Assembly (NCBI RefSeq): GCF_004348895.1
Contig: NZ_RRZK01000032.1
Location: 310,001 to 374,000, forward strand
Direction: 5' to 3'
DNA length: 64,000 nt
Origin: Pseudomonas vancouverensis
Lineage (GTDB): Bacteria; Pseudomonadota; Gammaproteobacteria; Pseudomonadales; Pseudomonadaceae
Below are positions 54,373 to 63,285 of this stretch, piece by piece (position 1 is the first letter of the stretch; the number at the start of each line of letters is the position of its first letter). The notes beneath the pieces were generated by a model. That model worked only from the letters and a program-made list of their open reading frames with translations, was not told where the DNA came from and did no database searches. The position numbers were made by a program, and so were the translations under genes.

Positions 54373-55977
54373 ATGCTGTCGTATCACCAAAAGCGTTTTC
54401 TGATCGTCGATGATTTCTCGGACTTTCGCAGTTCGGTCAGGTCGATGTTGCGCGAGCTGGGCGTCAAGGAAGTGGACACCGCCGATACCGGCGAACAGGC
54501 ACTGAAAATGTGTTCGCAGAAGGCCTACGACTTCATCCTCCAGGATTTTCACCTGGGTGATGGCAAGAAGAACGGCCAGCAGGTGCTCGAAGACCTGATG
54601 GAAGAGAAGCTGATCAGCCACGAAGCGGTGTTCGTGATGGTCACGGCCGAAACCAGCCAGGCCATGGTGCTCAGTGCACTGGAGCATGAGCCGGACGCGT
54701 ATCTGACCAAGCCGTTCAATCGTTCCAGCCTGGCGCAGCGCCTGGAGCGTCTGGAGCAGCGCAAGACCCTGCTCAAACCGATCTTGCAGGCACTCGACCG
54801 CGGCAAGCCGATGGAAGTGCTCAATGCCTGCATTGCCCTGTGCAAGCAGGACATCCGTTATTCGCCGTTGTGCCTGCGTTATCGCGCCGATGCGTTGCGC
54901 GATCTGAACCAGAACGAAGCGCTGGAACGTCTGTACGACAGCATCATTGCCGATCGGCCATTGCCGTGGGCATTTGCCGGCTTGGGCAAGTTGCTGTTCA
55001 AGCGCGGTCAGGTGTCCCAGGCCAAAGGCATCTACGAAAAAGCCCTGAAAGTATTTCCAATGATGCCGGCGTTGTACGACGGCATGGCTGACGTGCTGGT
55101 CTCCGAAGGTGACACCAAGGGCGCCCAGCGGGTGCTGGAAGAGGCCATCCGCCTGTCGCCGCTGGCGGTGCGCCGGCAAGCGGCGCTGGGCAAGCTGGCG
55201 ATGGCCAACGAAGATTTTGACACCGCTTCCAAAGCCTATCGGCAGGCGGTGGCGCAGGGAGCGCAGTCGCGGTTCAAGGATGCCGAAAGTAACCTTGGCC
55301 TGGCTCACGCGCTGATCAGCAAGGGCAGCGAACGCGGCCTGGACACGCGCACGCGTCTGGAGATCAACACCACGCTCAGCGCTGTTGCCAAGGAAAACCC
55401 CTCCGATCCTGGTCTGCAGATTCGTGCGCGTCTGATGAAGGCCACCAGCCTGCTGCTCAATGATGCCGAGACCGCCGACAAGCTCACCGAACAAGCCTTG
55501 TTGCGTCTCGATGGCATGGAGCAGTTCATGAGCGCCGAAGCTGCGCTGTTGGTGGCCAAACAGCTAAAGATGCTCGGCCAGACCGAGGCCGGCACCGCCA
55601 TGCTGAAGAACTGCGTGGAAATCTACGGCGACGATCCGGTGGTGATGAAGGACATTGCCAAGCAGACCGACGACCCGGCGATTCTCAATTCCGGCAACGC
55701 CGCTGCCGAACTCAACCGCCAGGGTGTGCGCGTGTACAAGACCGGCAATCTGGTGGAAGCGCGGGGGGTATTCCGCAAGGCGCTGGCGATGCAACCGAAA
55801 AACATCAGCATTGCGCTGAACATGGCGCAGTCGCTGCTGCACGGCACCGACACCAGCGTACCCTCCGCTGAGCTGGAAGAGTGCCGGACCTGCCTGAAAA
55901 TGGTGGGTTTGATGCCCGACACGGACGCGCGGTATCCGCGTTATCAGAAGCTGAAAAGCAAGGCGTTTGGCGAATGA
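54373..55977 (+). CDS. Response regulator with TPR repeats
   Basis: A 534-residue protein. Residues 8-125 are a receiver domain (FLIVDDFSDFRSSVRSMLRE, phospho-acceptor Asp in FILQDFHLGDG, Thr/Lys switch in MVTAETSQ and YLTKPFN). The rest is a set of tetratricopeptide repeats (AFAGLGKLLFKRGQVSQAKG, QGVRVYKTGNLVEARGVFRK). No DNA-binding output is seen, so signalling is by protein contact. Its stop overlaps the next gene's start (ATGA), pairing it with a histidine kinase. Function unknown. Confidence 0.88.
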   Translation: MLSYHQKRFLIVDDFSDFRSSVRSMLRELGVKEVDTADTGEQALKMCSQKAYDFILQDFHLGDGKKNGQQVLEDLMEEKLISHEAVFVMVTAETSQAMVLSALEHEPDAYLTKPFNRSSLAQRLERLEQRKTLLKPILQALDRGKPMEVLNACIALCKQDIRYSPLCLRYRADALRDLNQNEALERLYDSIIADRPLPWAFAGLGKLLFKRGQVSQAKGIYEKALKVFPMMPALYDGMADVLVSEGDTKGAQRVLEEAIRLSPLAVRRQAALGKLAMANEDFDTASKAYRQAVAQGAQSRFKDAESNLGLAHALISKGSERGLDTRTRLEINTTLSAVAKENPSDPGLQIRARLMKATSLLLNDAETADKLTEQALLRLDGMEQFMSAEAALLVAKQLKMLGQTEAGTAMLKNCVEIYGDDPVVMKDIAKQTDDPAILNSGNAAAELNRQGVRVYKTGNLVEARGVFRKALAMQPKNISIALNMAQSLLHGTDTSVPSAELEECRTCLKMVGLMPDTDARYPRYQKLKSKAFGE

Positions 55978-56666
55978 ACGACGACCAACAGGCACTGGAT
56001 TTCTCCACGGTGATTGCCTCCACCGTGCACGACATGAAGAACTCGCTGGCGATGCTGATGCAAGCCCACAGCCAATGGCTGACACGATTGCCGGACGACG
56101 CTCGGGAGACGCCGGAGCAGGGCGTGATCGACTTCGAGTTCGCTCACCTCAACGGCATGCTGGTGCAGTTGCTGGGATTGTACAAACTCGGTGTCAACCA
56201 GATGCCGCTACAACCGGCCTACCATGAACTGGACGACTTCATCGAAGCACAACTGGCGTGCCATCAAGAGGTGTTCGCCAGTCGCGGCATCATGGCCACC
56301 TATGAAGTGGATCCCTTGATCCCTCTGGGTTTCTTCGACCGTGAGCTGATCGCCTCGGTGCTGGCCAACTGCATCAACAACGCCATCCGTTTTGCCCGGC
56401 ATGCGGTGTTGATCAGTGTCAGCGATGAAGCCGGGCAATTGGTGATCACGGTTAACGACGATGGCGAAGGGTACCCGGCGTCGATGATCGAGCGTCAGGC
56501 CGATTATGTGCAAGGTATCAATCAAAGCAGTGGCAGCACCGGCCTCGGTTTGTACTTTGCCGGGCGGATTGCCGCCCTGCACCAACGCAACGGTGTCGGT
56601 GGGCACACGCAAATCAGCAACGGTGGCTCGTTGGGCGGTGGTGTCTTCAGCCTTTATCTGCCCTGA
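55974..56666 (+). CDS. Small cytosolic histidine kinase
   Basis: A 230-residue kinase. Phospho-His in IASTVHDMKNSLAMLM, N-box LANCINNAIRFARHAV, G1 VNDDGEGYPASM and G2 SGSTGLGLYFAGRIAAL. No membrane or sensor domain, so its input must come from a partner. ATG 55974 overlaps the response-regulator stop by four bases. Likely phosphorylates the receiver of the preceding protein. Confidence 0.88.
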   Translation: MNDDQQALDFSTVIASTVHDMKNSLAMLMQAHSQWLTRLPDDARETPEQGVIDFEFAHLNGMLVQLLGLYKLGVNQMPLQPAYHELDDFIEAQLACHQEVFASRGIMATYEVDPLIPLGFFDRELIASVLANCINNAIRFARHAVLISVSDEAGQLVITVNDDGEGYPASMIERQADYVQGINQSSGSTGLGLYFAGRIAALHQRNGVGGHTQISNGGSLGGGVFSLYLP

Positions 56667-56765
56667 AACGACGCATATTTATCTGCGCTGCTTGAAATTC
56701 CGAACACGCGGAGCCTATTTTGTACGGTCGCCGTTCGCGGCTCGCACAATAACAAGGATAGCGTC

Positions 56766-58112
56766 ATGACGACCGTTGGCCTGAGTTCACTCGCACAGCG
56801 ATTGACGGGCATTGATGAAGTTGAATGTGTCACGCCGGATTTGAACGGCGTTCCTCGGGGCAAAGTGATGACCGCCGAGGGATTCCTCGATGGTCGTCGG
56901 TTGCAGCTGGCGCGGGGGGTGTTGCTGCAATGCATCATGGGCGGCTACCCGCCGGCACGTTTCTACGGCAGCGACGACGGCGACCTGGCGCTGATCCCGG
57001 ACCCTGCGCAAATCCACCGGTTGCCCTGGAGTAATCCAGCACGCGCCTTCGCCATTTGCGACGCCGATGAACTGGGCACGACCACCAGTTCCAACCTTTC
57101 GACTCGGGGCCAGTTGAAAGCTGTGATTGCCCGTTTTGCCGAGCGTGGTTTGGCGCCGGTAGTGGCGACCGAGCTGGAGTTTTTTGTTTTCGCGCCCAAC
57201 ACCGATCCGACTCAGGCGTTCCAGCCGCCGGTAGGGCAGGACGGGCGCCGCGAAGATGGCCAATCGGCGTTTAGCGTCAGTTCCAATAACGGTCTGCGAC
57301 CTTTTTTCAATGAGGTCTATACATGCATGGCAGCCCTGGGCTTGCCGCGCGATACCTTCATGCACGAAATGGGCGTCAGCCAGTTCGAGATAAACCTGCT
57401 GCACGGCGATCCGCTGTTGCTGGCCGATCAGACCTTCCTGTTCAAGCACCTGCTCAAGGAAGTCGCGCTCAAACATGGTTTGAGCGTGGTGTGCATGGCC
57501 AAGCCGCTGGCGCATACGCCGGGCAGTTCGATGCATATACATCAGAGCGTCGTTGAAATCGACTCGGGGCGTAACGTGTTCAGCGATGCGGCGGGGCAGG
57601 AGACGGCCACCTTCCGGCACTTTATTGCCGGTCAGCAAGCGTGCATGGCGGACTTCACTGCGCTGTTCGCGCCGAACGTGAACTCCTACCAGCGCCTGTG
57701 TCACCCGTACGCCTCGCCAAACAATGCCTGCTGGTCCCATGACAACCGCGCGGCCGGTCTGCGTATTCCGGCCAGTTTGCCGGCAGCGCGTCGTGTTGAA
57801 AACCGCCTGCCGGGTGCCGATGCCAACCCGTACCTGGCGATTGCCGCGAGCCTGGCGGCGGGTTTGCATGGTATTGAGAATGCGCTGGAACCGAGCGCAC
57901 CGATCCAGGGTGAGTTCGAAGTGCCGGACAATCTTTCGTTGCCCTGTACCTTGCATGCCGCTCTCGAGCGTCTGAAACGTAGTCAGTTGGCCAAGGAACT
58001 GTTTGGTGCCGAATTCATCGAAGGCTACATTGCTTCGAAGACACTCGAACTGACCAGCTTCTATGATGAAATTACTCCCTGGGAACGGCGTGTTTTGGCA
58101 GCCCAGGCCTGA
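56766..58112 (+). CDS. Glutamine synthetase family protein
   Basis: A 448-residue enzyme of the GS superfamily: ATP/Mg ligands in VATELEFFVF and SQFEINLLHGDP, ammonia-site-type His in PGSSMHIHQSV, PNNACWSHDNRAAGLRI and ENRLPGADANPYLAIAASLA. It lacks the adenylylation loop of GlnA and resembles the gamma-glutamylpolyamine/ethanolamide synthetase branch (as PuuA or PA3356). The amine substrate is not determined. Single gene before the MFS transporter. Confidence 0.88.
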   Translation: MTTVGLSSLAQRLTGIDEVECVTPDLNGVPRGKVMTAEGFLDGRRLQLARGVLLQCIMGGYPPARFYGSDDGDLALIPDPAQIHRLPWSNPARAFAICDADELGTTTSSNLSTRGQLKAVIARFAERGLAPVVATELEFFVFAPNTDPTQAFQPPVGQDGRREDGQSAFSVSSNNGLRPFFNEVYTCMAALGLPRDTFMHEMGVSQFEINLLHGDPLLLADQTFLFKHLLKEVALKHGLSVVCMAKPLAHTPGSSMHIHQSVVEIDSGRNVFSDAAGQETATFRHFIAGQQACMADFTALFAPNVNSYQRLCHPYASPNNACWSHDNRAAGLRIPASLPAARRVENRLPGADANPYLAIAASLAAGLHGIENALEPSAPIQGEFEVPDNLSLPCTLHAALERLKRSQLAKELFGAEFIEGYIASKTLELTSFYDEITPWERRVLAAQA

Positions 58113-58184
58113 CGTCCCGTCGACATCCGGCTATCGTTCAGCGGTAGCCTGATCTTTCACTGCAAGGAGCCGCTCGGAACGCCG

Positions 58185-59573
58185 ATGCGCCAAATCTGGA
58201 AATCCTTTCGAGCGCTGTATTTCGCCTCGCTGATGATGTTGATCGGCTCGGGCCTGTTGAGCACTTACCTGGGCTTGCGCCTGGCGGCCGATCATGTCGA
58301 CAGCCTGTGGGTCGGTGCCTTGATGGCCGCCAACTATTTCGGCCTGGTGCTGGGCGGCAAAATCGGCCACCGGCTGATTGCGCGGGTCGGGCATATTCGC
58401 GCCTATTCGGCCTGTGCCGGGATCGTCGGTGCAGCGGTGCTGGGACATGGCTTGATCAATTGGTTGCCCGCTTGGCTTGTCCTGCGGACGATCGTCGGCC
58501 TGGGCATGATGTGCCAGTACATGGTCATCGAAAGCTGGCTGAACGAGCAGGCCGATGCCAAGCAACGCGGCATGGTCTTTAGCGGCTACATGATCGCCTC
58601 CTACCTGGGCCTGGTGATGGGCCAGCTGATTCTGGTCATGCATCCGAGCCTGGGCCTGGAGCTGCTGATGCTGGTGGCGCTGTGTTTTGCCCTGTGCCTG
58701 GTGCCGGTGGCCCTGACCCGGCGCATTCACCCGGCGCCCTTGCGCCCGGCGCCGATGGAACCGCGGTTCTTCATCAAGCGCGTGCCGCAGTCGTTAAGTA
58801 CGGTGCTGGGGGCGGGGCTGATCGTCGGTTCGTTCTACGGTCTGGCGCCCTTGTATGCCTCTCAGCAAGGCTTGTCGACCGAAGAGGTCGGTCTGTTCAT
58901 GGGTTGCTGCATTTTTGCCGGCTTGCTGGTGCAGTGGCCGCTGGGCTGGTTATCCGATCGTTATGACCGGGCTCTGTTGATTCGCAGTTTTGCCTTCTGC
59001 CTGGCACTGGCGGCATTGCCGCTGGCGATTCTGCCGCAGGTACCGCTGGAAGTGCTGTTCATCGCCGGCTTCCTCTGTTCGCTGGTGCAGTTCTGCCTGT
59101 ATCCGTTGGCAGTGGCATTTTCCAATGACCATGTCGAGGCGGATCGCCGGGTTTCCCTGACGGCGATGTTGCTGGTGACCTATGGCGTCGGGGCGAGTAT
59201 CGGGCCACTGGTGGCCGGGGTGCTGATGAAGCTGTTCGGCAGCCAGATGCTCTACGCGTTTTTCAGTTTTTTTGCCTTGGTGCTGGTGTGGCGAATTCGC
59301 CCGAAAGCGGTCACCAACCTGCATCAGGTCGAGGATGCGCCGCTGCACCACGTCGCGATGCCAGACAGCATGTCCAGTTCGCCATTGGTGGCGGCACTCG
59401 ATCCGCGGGTCGATGAACACGTGGTGCAGGAGCAGATGTGCAGTCCGCCGATGCCGGATGTCCCTGAAGGCCCGGAAACTGATGTCGAAAGTGAGTCGTC
59501 GGCCGAGAGTGATCAGCCGCCAGAGGATCCCGACGCCGAGCGCGAAAAAAGCTTTACCGAAGCCAGGCCTTAA
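58185..59573 (+). CDS. MFS transporter with acidic C-terminal tail
   Basis: A 462-residue transporter with 12 predicted helices; blocks GALMAANYFGLVLGGKIGHR, GLGMMCQYMVIESWLNEQAD and GWLSDRYDRALLIRSF place it near the YcaD branch. Residues ~385-462 are a long, polar, acidic tail (PEGPETDVESESSAESDQPP) with no helix, unusual for the family. Substrate unknown. Co-directional with the GS gene (72-base gap); they may act together on an amine. Confidence 0.85.
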   Translation: MRQIWKSFRALYFASLMMLIGSGLLSTYLGLRLAADHVDSLWVGALMAANYFGLVLGGKIGHRLIARVGHIRAYSACAGIVGAAVLGHGLINWLPAWLVLRTIVGLGMMCQYMVIESWLNEQADAKQRGMVFSGYMIASYLGLVMGQLILVMHPSLGLELLMLVALCFALCLVPVALTRRIHPAPLRPAPMEPRFFIKRVPQSLSTVLGAGLIVGSFYGLAPLYASQQGLSTEEVGLFMGCCIFAGLLVQWPLGWLSDRYDRALLIRSFAFCLALAALPLAILPQVPLEVLFIAGFLCSLVQFCLYPLAVAFSNDHVEADRRVSLTAMLLVTYGVGASIGPLVAGVLMKLFGSQMLYAFFSFFALVLVWRIRPKAVTNLHQVEDAPLHHVAMPDSMSSSPLVAALDPRVDEHVVQEQMCSPPMPDVPEGPETDVESESSAESDQPPEDPDAEREKSFTEARP

Positions 59574-59584
59574 ATCTGGCGCAT

Positions 59585-59624
59585 AAAAAAACGGGCAGTC
59601 ACCGCAAGGGACTGCCCGTTTTTT
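59585..59624. terminator. Bidirectional terminator between the MFS gene and ycgR
   Basis: AAAAAACGGGCAGTC ... GACTGCCCGTTTTTT between convergent genes. Confidence 0.9.
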
Positions 59625-59634
59625 ATGTGCCGTA

Positions 59635-60381
59635 TCAGAAGTCGTCTTTGTCGAACCGACGCGCTTCACGCTGTAGCTGGTAGACAAAACGCTCGACCTG
59701 ACGCTGCACCAGTCCGCTCATGTTGTGGAAACGAACGCCGGCGAAAGTGGTGGAGATCTTTTCTTCGAAGTGCAGGTAGCGCAGTTCGACCGGAGCCGTC
59801 ATCTTGCCGAATGGCAGGTCGGCGCTGAAGCGGTCATACACCTGGCCGAGTTGCAGGCTGCCGGTGATGTCGCCGTCAAAGCGCAATTTGCAGCCGGTCG
59901 CGGAAATGTCCAGCAACTTACCGCTGATCGGTGCCTTGAGCTTTTCGCCGTCCAGATTGACATTGACCAGCTGCGCCAGCTTCAACGCTGCGCGGAAGGC
60001 ATTGCGACGCTGGTGGTAAACCACTTCGTCGGGCAGGGTGCCACGGTAGCAGCGGCTGCCGTTGGACTCGTCGATGGTCAGCGGGCCGTTGCTTTCCCAG
60101 GCGATGCGCACGCCTTCGTGAAAGCCTTCGACCTTGAACGGTTCGCCCGCCAACAGATAGCGCTCGCCATCGCGGGGAATCATTTCGTCCAGGGCGATCA
60201 TGTTCTTTTCACGATCAAGGTCTACCAGATAGCTCTGGAAACGCTGGCTGCGTTCATGGAACGTGATGATCAACGGGTCATGGCTGTCTTGCAGCTGGCG
60301 CAGGTTGCCGGAGATCTCCAGAGGTGTGCTGAGCACCTTTGGTGGCTGCGGAGCATCTTCCGCTTGTAAGGCATTGGACAC
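59635..60381 (-). CDS. ycgR: Flagellar brake protein YcgR (PilZ domain)
   Basis: A 248-residue c-di-GMP receptor that slows the flagellar motor. N-terminal YcgR domain (LIITFHERSQRFQSYLVDLD) and C-terminal PilZ domain with YHQRRNAFRAAL (RxxxR) and LDISATGCKLRFDG (D-x-S-x-x-G), both required for ligand binding. Called FlgZ in some Pseudomonas. Heads a minus-strand flagellar block after flgA, flgM and flgN. Confidence 0.92.
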   Translation of the reverse strand: MSNALQAEDAPQPPKVLSTPLEISGNLRQLQDSHDPLIITFHERSQRFQSYLVDLDREKNMIALDEMIPRDGERYLLAGEPFKVEGFHEGVRIAWESNGPLTIDESNGSRCYRGTLPDEVVYHQRRNAFRAALKLAQLVNVNLDGEKLKAPISGKLLDISATGCKLRFDGDITGSLQLGQVYDRFSADLPFGKMTAPVELRYLHFEEKISTTFAGVRFHNMSGLVQRQVERFVYQLQREARRFDKDDF

Positions 60382-60474
60382 GGTTAATCAATCTCCAGAC
60401 AAAAGTTGACTACGAGTAGCCAGCATTTTGCCAGCATGTTTCGCATCTTGATAGGGCAGGCTCATCGACAGCGC

Positions 60475-60942
60475 CTAAGCCTGACTGAGCGGGCGCGGCT
60501 TAGCAAGCTTGGAGAAGGTTCCGCTGGCGTCGTAAAGCGCAGGCGTTTCACCACCGGTGAGGATTTTCAGCTGGGTCGCCGTGGCGGCTTGCTGCGTCAG
60601 GATCGACTGGCCGTTGTTGGCGTTGATGGCCTGGCATTGGGCCAGGAGGTCGGTCAGGGTGTCGCTGTCAGCCAGCAACTGCGGGCCAATGCTCGATTGA
60701 CCGGCCAATTGCTCAAGGCCTGCGCGGTTGGCCGGCAGGTTGAGGCTGACGAGAATTTCACTGCGCTTGCGGCCATGCTGTTCGAGCAGGACGATCAATG
60801 CCTGTTTCTGCGCCAGAATGTCCTCCAGCAGTGGCATGTCGCGACCATGCAGGGCGAGGGATTCGGTCTTCAACAATTCCAGCAGTTGCTGCGCTGGAGC
60901 AAAGTCGTCGGTGATCAGTTGCAGCAAATTAGTGTCGTGCAT
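60475..60942 (-). CDS. flgN: Flagellar export chaperone FlgN
   Basis: A 155-residue helical chaperone for the hook-filament junction proteins FlgK and FlgL. Identified by length, helical content (LLELLKTESLALHGRDMPLL, ILAQKQALIVLLEQHGRKRS) and position after flgM as in PAO1 (PA3352). Follows flgM by ~48 bases. Confidence 0.88.
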   Translation of the reverse strand: MHDTNLLQLITDDFAPAQQLLELLKTESLALHGRDMPLLEDILAQKQALIVLLEQHGRKRSEILVSLNLPANRAGLEQLAGQSSIGPQLLADSDTLTDLLAQCQAINANNGQSILTQQAATATQLKILTGGETPALYDASGTFSKLAKPRPLSQA

Positions 60943-60990
60943 GACGGGCCTTGGTTTTTAAGCGTCCAAAAGCCTCGCGCCGGCCGTGGC

Positions 60991-61317
60991 CTAGCGCTGG
61001 GCTTCGAAGTTGAGCAGTTTGCTGGCTACGCGGTTGCTGTCGACTTTATAGCTGCCATCGGCAATCGCTGCTTTCAACTGGGCCACGCGGGCGCTGTCGA
61101 CGGCAGGTTGATCGCGCAGCTTGTCAGTGACCTTCTGCAACTGCTGAGCCTCATTGCTGAGATGTACCGATTCCCCGCTTTTGACGGTACCGGCCTGTTC
61201 GGCCGCGGTTTCCAGCGGCGCGGATTTGCCGGCGTCGGCGCTGTCCTTGCTGGCACTGGTACGTGTACTGCCCGTAAGGGACGAGGAGCTGTTCAAACGG
61301 CTGAAATCGATGACCAT
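60991..61317 (-). CDS. flgM: Anti-sigma-28 factor FlgM
   Basis: A 108-residue inhibitor of FliA that is exported when the hook is complete. MVIDFSRLNSSSSLTGSTRT start, Ser/Ala-rich disordered N-half, C-terminal SVHLSNEAQQLQKVTDKLRD, VDSARVAQLKAAIADGSYKV that binds FliA. ATG 61317 is chosen; an open frame to 61392 adds no family sequence. Homologue of PA3351. Confidence 0.92.
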   Translation of the reverse strand: MVIDFSRLNSSSSLTGSTRTSASKDSADAGKSAPLETAAEQAGTVKSGESVHLSNEAQQLQKVTDKLRDQPAVDSARVAQLKAAIADGSYKVDSNRVASKLLNFEAQR

Positions 61318-61464
61318 GATAAAACCTCTGGGAATTTGGACGCTTGCCCTGTTTTCGGCCATTCCCTGAAAAACTTTAGGCCCATTTATCAATGAGCTTG
61401 CGCGCGCCGACGCTTGCCCCGCATGGGCACAGTCTAGGGAACAGCCAGGCTCTGCGCCAGTGTT

Positions 61465-62223
61465 CTACATGGACACTTCCACTTGGCCCGGTGCGGTGAC
61501 CTGGGCCTTGATGACGCGTTGTGAATTGAGGTTCTTGACCCGTATTTGTTCGCTCAGGCTGCCATTGGACAGGGCTTCGCCCGGCATCCTGACACTGAGC
61601 GTACCACTGCGCGCGGTAATCACCACCTGATCACCCTTGCGGATGACTTCCGCCTGTTCGATATGCACCAGGGAAATCACCTGGTCGGTGACCATTGGTC
61701 GGGTAAGTCGCTGGCCAATCGCCTGGTCAAGTGAGGTCAGGTAGCCCTGGGTGAGCAGGCTGATGTCGCGTTCACGCAAGGTGACATCCCCCGGATCGAC
61801 AATGGCCGCCCGACGCAGTGGCCGGACGGTGGTCACGACGTCGCGAAACAGGCGGACTTGAGCGGGTACGAAGACGGTCCAGGGCGACGAACCCTCGCAG
61901 CGAACCTTCACGCTGACCCGTCCGATCGGCTTCGGACTTTCCAGTGTGGCTGTCAATTCCTTGTCGCACATGGGCATGTGCATGCGTGGATCGAGCTGGT
62001 TGACCTGGATTTCATAACGACCTTCCGTTTGACTGGTGGCCAGATAGTCCTCTACGGTGAATTCAAGAAAGCCCTGAGTGACGCCGATAAGCATGTCAGG
62101 CAAGGTAACCGCGTCAGCAAGGGCAGGGCTGCCAGTGTTGAACAGGCAAACAGCCGCCATCACGCCGAGGAGTTTGCGGCAGGGTGCGGTCAGGCGTCGG
62201 AAAAATGTCGGTTCTGTGTTCAT
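61465..62223 (-). CDS. flgA: P-ring assembly protein FlgA
   Basis: A 252-residue periplasmic chaperone for the flagellar P ring. Signal peptide in the first ~37 residues (LLGVMAAVCLFNTGSPALA), then RYEIQVNQLDPRMHMPMCD and, at the end, the SAF-like VIRKGDQVVITARSGTLSVR and NLNSQRVIKAQVTAPGQVEV. Upstream of flgM; divergent from cheV. Homologue of PA3350. Confidence 0.92.
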   Translation of the reverse strand: MNTEPTFFRRLTAPCRKLLGVMAAVCLFNTGSPALADAVTLPDMLIGVTQGFLEFTVEDYLATSQTEGRYEIQVNQLDPRMHMPMCDKELTATLESPKPIGRVSVKVRCEGSSPWTVFVPAQVRLFRDVVTTVRPLRRAAIVDPGDVTLRERDISLLTQGYLTSLDQAIGQRLTRPMVTDQVISLVHIEQAEVIRKGDQVVITARSGTLSVRMPGEALSNGSLSEQIRVKNLNSQRVIKAQVTAPGQVEVSM

Positions 62224-62306
62224 AACAGATAAAAAAGCAAGCGCCGTGCCGTTTAGCGTTAAAGGCGCGTCGCAACAACACTTGGCGTTGGTGTAGGAGT
62301 CTGGGC

Positions 62307-63239
62307 ATGGCTGGTGTAATGGATTCGGTGAACCAGCGCACGCAACTGGTGGGGCAAAATCGCCTTGAGCTGTTGTTGTTCCGTCTCGACGGCCAGCAGC
62401 TGTATGGGATCAACGTGTTCAAGGTGCGGGAGGTGCTGCAATGCCCCCAACTGACGCTGATGCCCAAATCCAGTCCTGTGGTGTGCGGTGTGGCGAATAT
62501 TCGGGGGGCGACCATTCCGATCCTTGATCTGGCAATGGCGACCGGTTCCGGGGCGTTGAAAGATCAAAGCAACCCGTTCGTAATCATTACGGAGTACAAC
62601 ACCAAGACCCAGGGCTTCCTGGTCCGCTCGGTGGAGCGCATCGTCAACATGAACTGGGAAGAGATCCACCCGCCACCCAAGGGCACCGGGCGCGATCACT
62701 ACCTGACGGCGGTGACGCGGGTCGATAACCAGTTGGTCGAAATCATCGACGTCGAAAAAGTGCTGGCTGAGGTGGCGCCGACATCGGATGCGATCTCCGT
62801 GGGTGTGGTGGACGTGGAAACCCAGCACAAGGCGTTGTCGCTGCGCGTACTGACCGTCGACGACTCATCGGTGGCGCGCAAGCAGGTCACGCGTTGCCTG
62901 CAAACGGTCGGCGTCGAAGTGGTGGCGTTGAACGATGGCCGGCAAGCGCTGGATTACCTGCGCAAACTGGTCGATGAGGGCAAGAAGCCGGAAGAAGAGT
63001 TCCTGATGATGATTTCCGACATCGAGATGCCGGAAATGGACGGATACACTCTGACGGCCGAGATCCGCAATGACCCGCGCATGCAAAAACTGCATATCAT
63101 CCTGCACACTTCGTTGTCGGGGGTTTTCAATCAGGCGATGGTCAAGAAAGTCGGTGCCGATGACTTCCTGGCCAAATTCCGTCCTGATGACCTGGCATCC
63201 CGGGTAGTCGACCGGATCAAAGCAGCAGACATCAGCTAG
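62307..63239 (+). CDS. cheV: Chemotaxis protein CheV
   Basis: A 310-residue CheW-receiver fusion that couples receptors to CheA and adapts by phosphorylation. CheW part (LLLFRLDGQQLYGINVFKVR, PIPILDLAMATG-like TIPILDLAMATGSG) and receiver domain from ~180 (LTVDDSSVARKQVTRCLQTV, phospho-Asp in MMISDIEMPEMDGY). It is 46 bases upstream of cheR. Homologue of PA3349. Confidence 0.94.
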   Translation: MAGVMDSVNQRTQLVGQNRLELLLFRLDGQQLYGINVFKVREVLQCPQLTLMPKSSPVVCGVANIRGATIPILDLAMATGSGALKDQSNPFVIITEYNTKTQGFLVRSVERIVNMNWEEIHPPPKGTGRDHYLTAVTRVDNQLVEIIDVEKVLAEVAPTSDAISVGVVDVETQHKALSLRVLTVDDSSVARKQVTRCLQTVGVEVVALNDGRQALDYLRKLVDEGKKPEEEFLMMISDIEMPEMDGYTLTAEIRNDPRMQKLHIILHTSLSGVFNQAMVKKVGADDFLAKFRPDDLASRVVDRIKAADIS

Positions 63240-63285
63240 GGGCGCGTTGCCCCTGGCGGTTCACACGATTTAAGAGGCAGCATCA

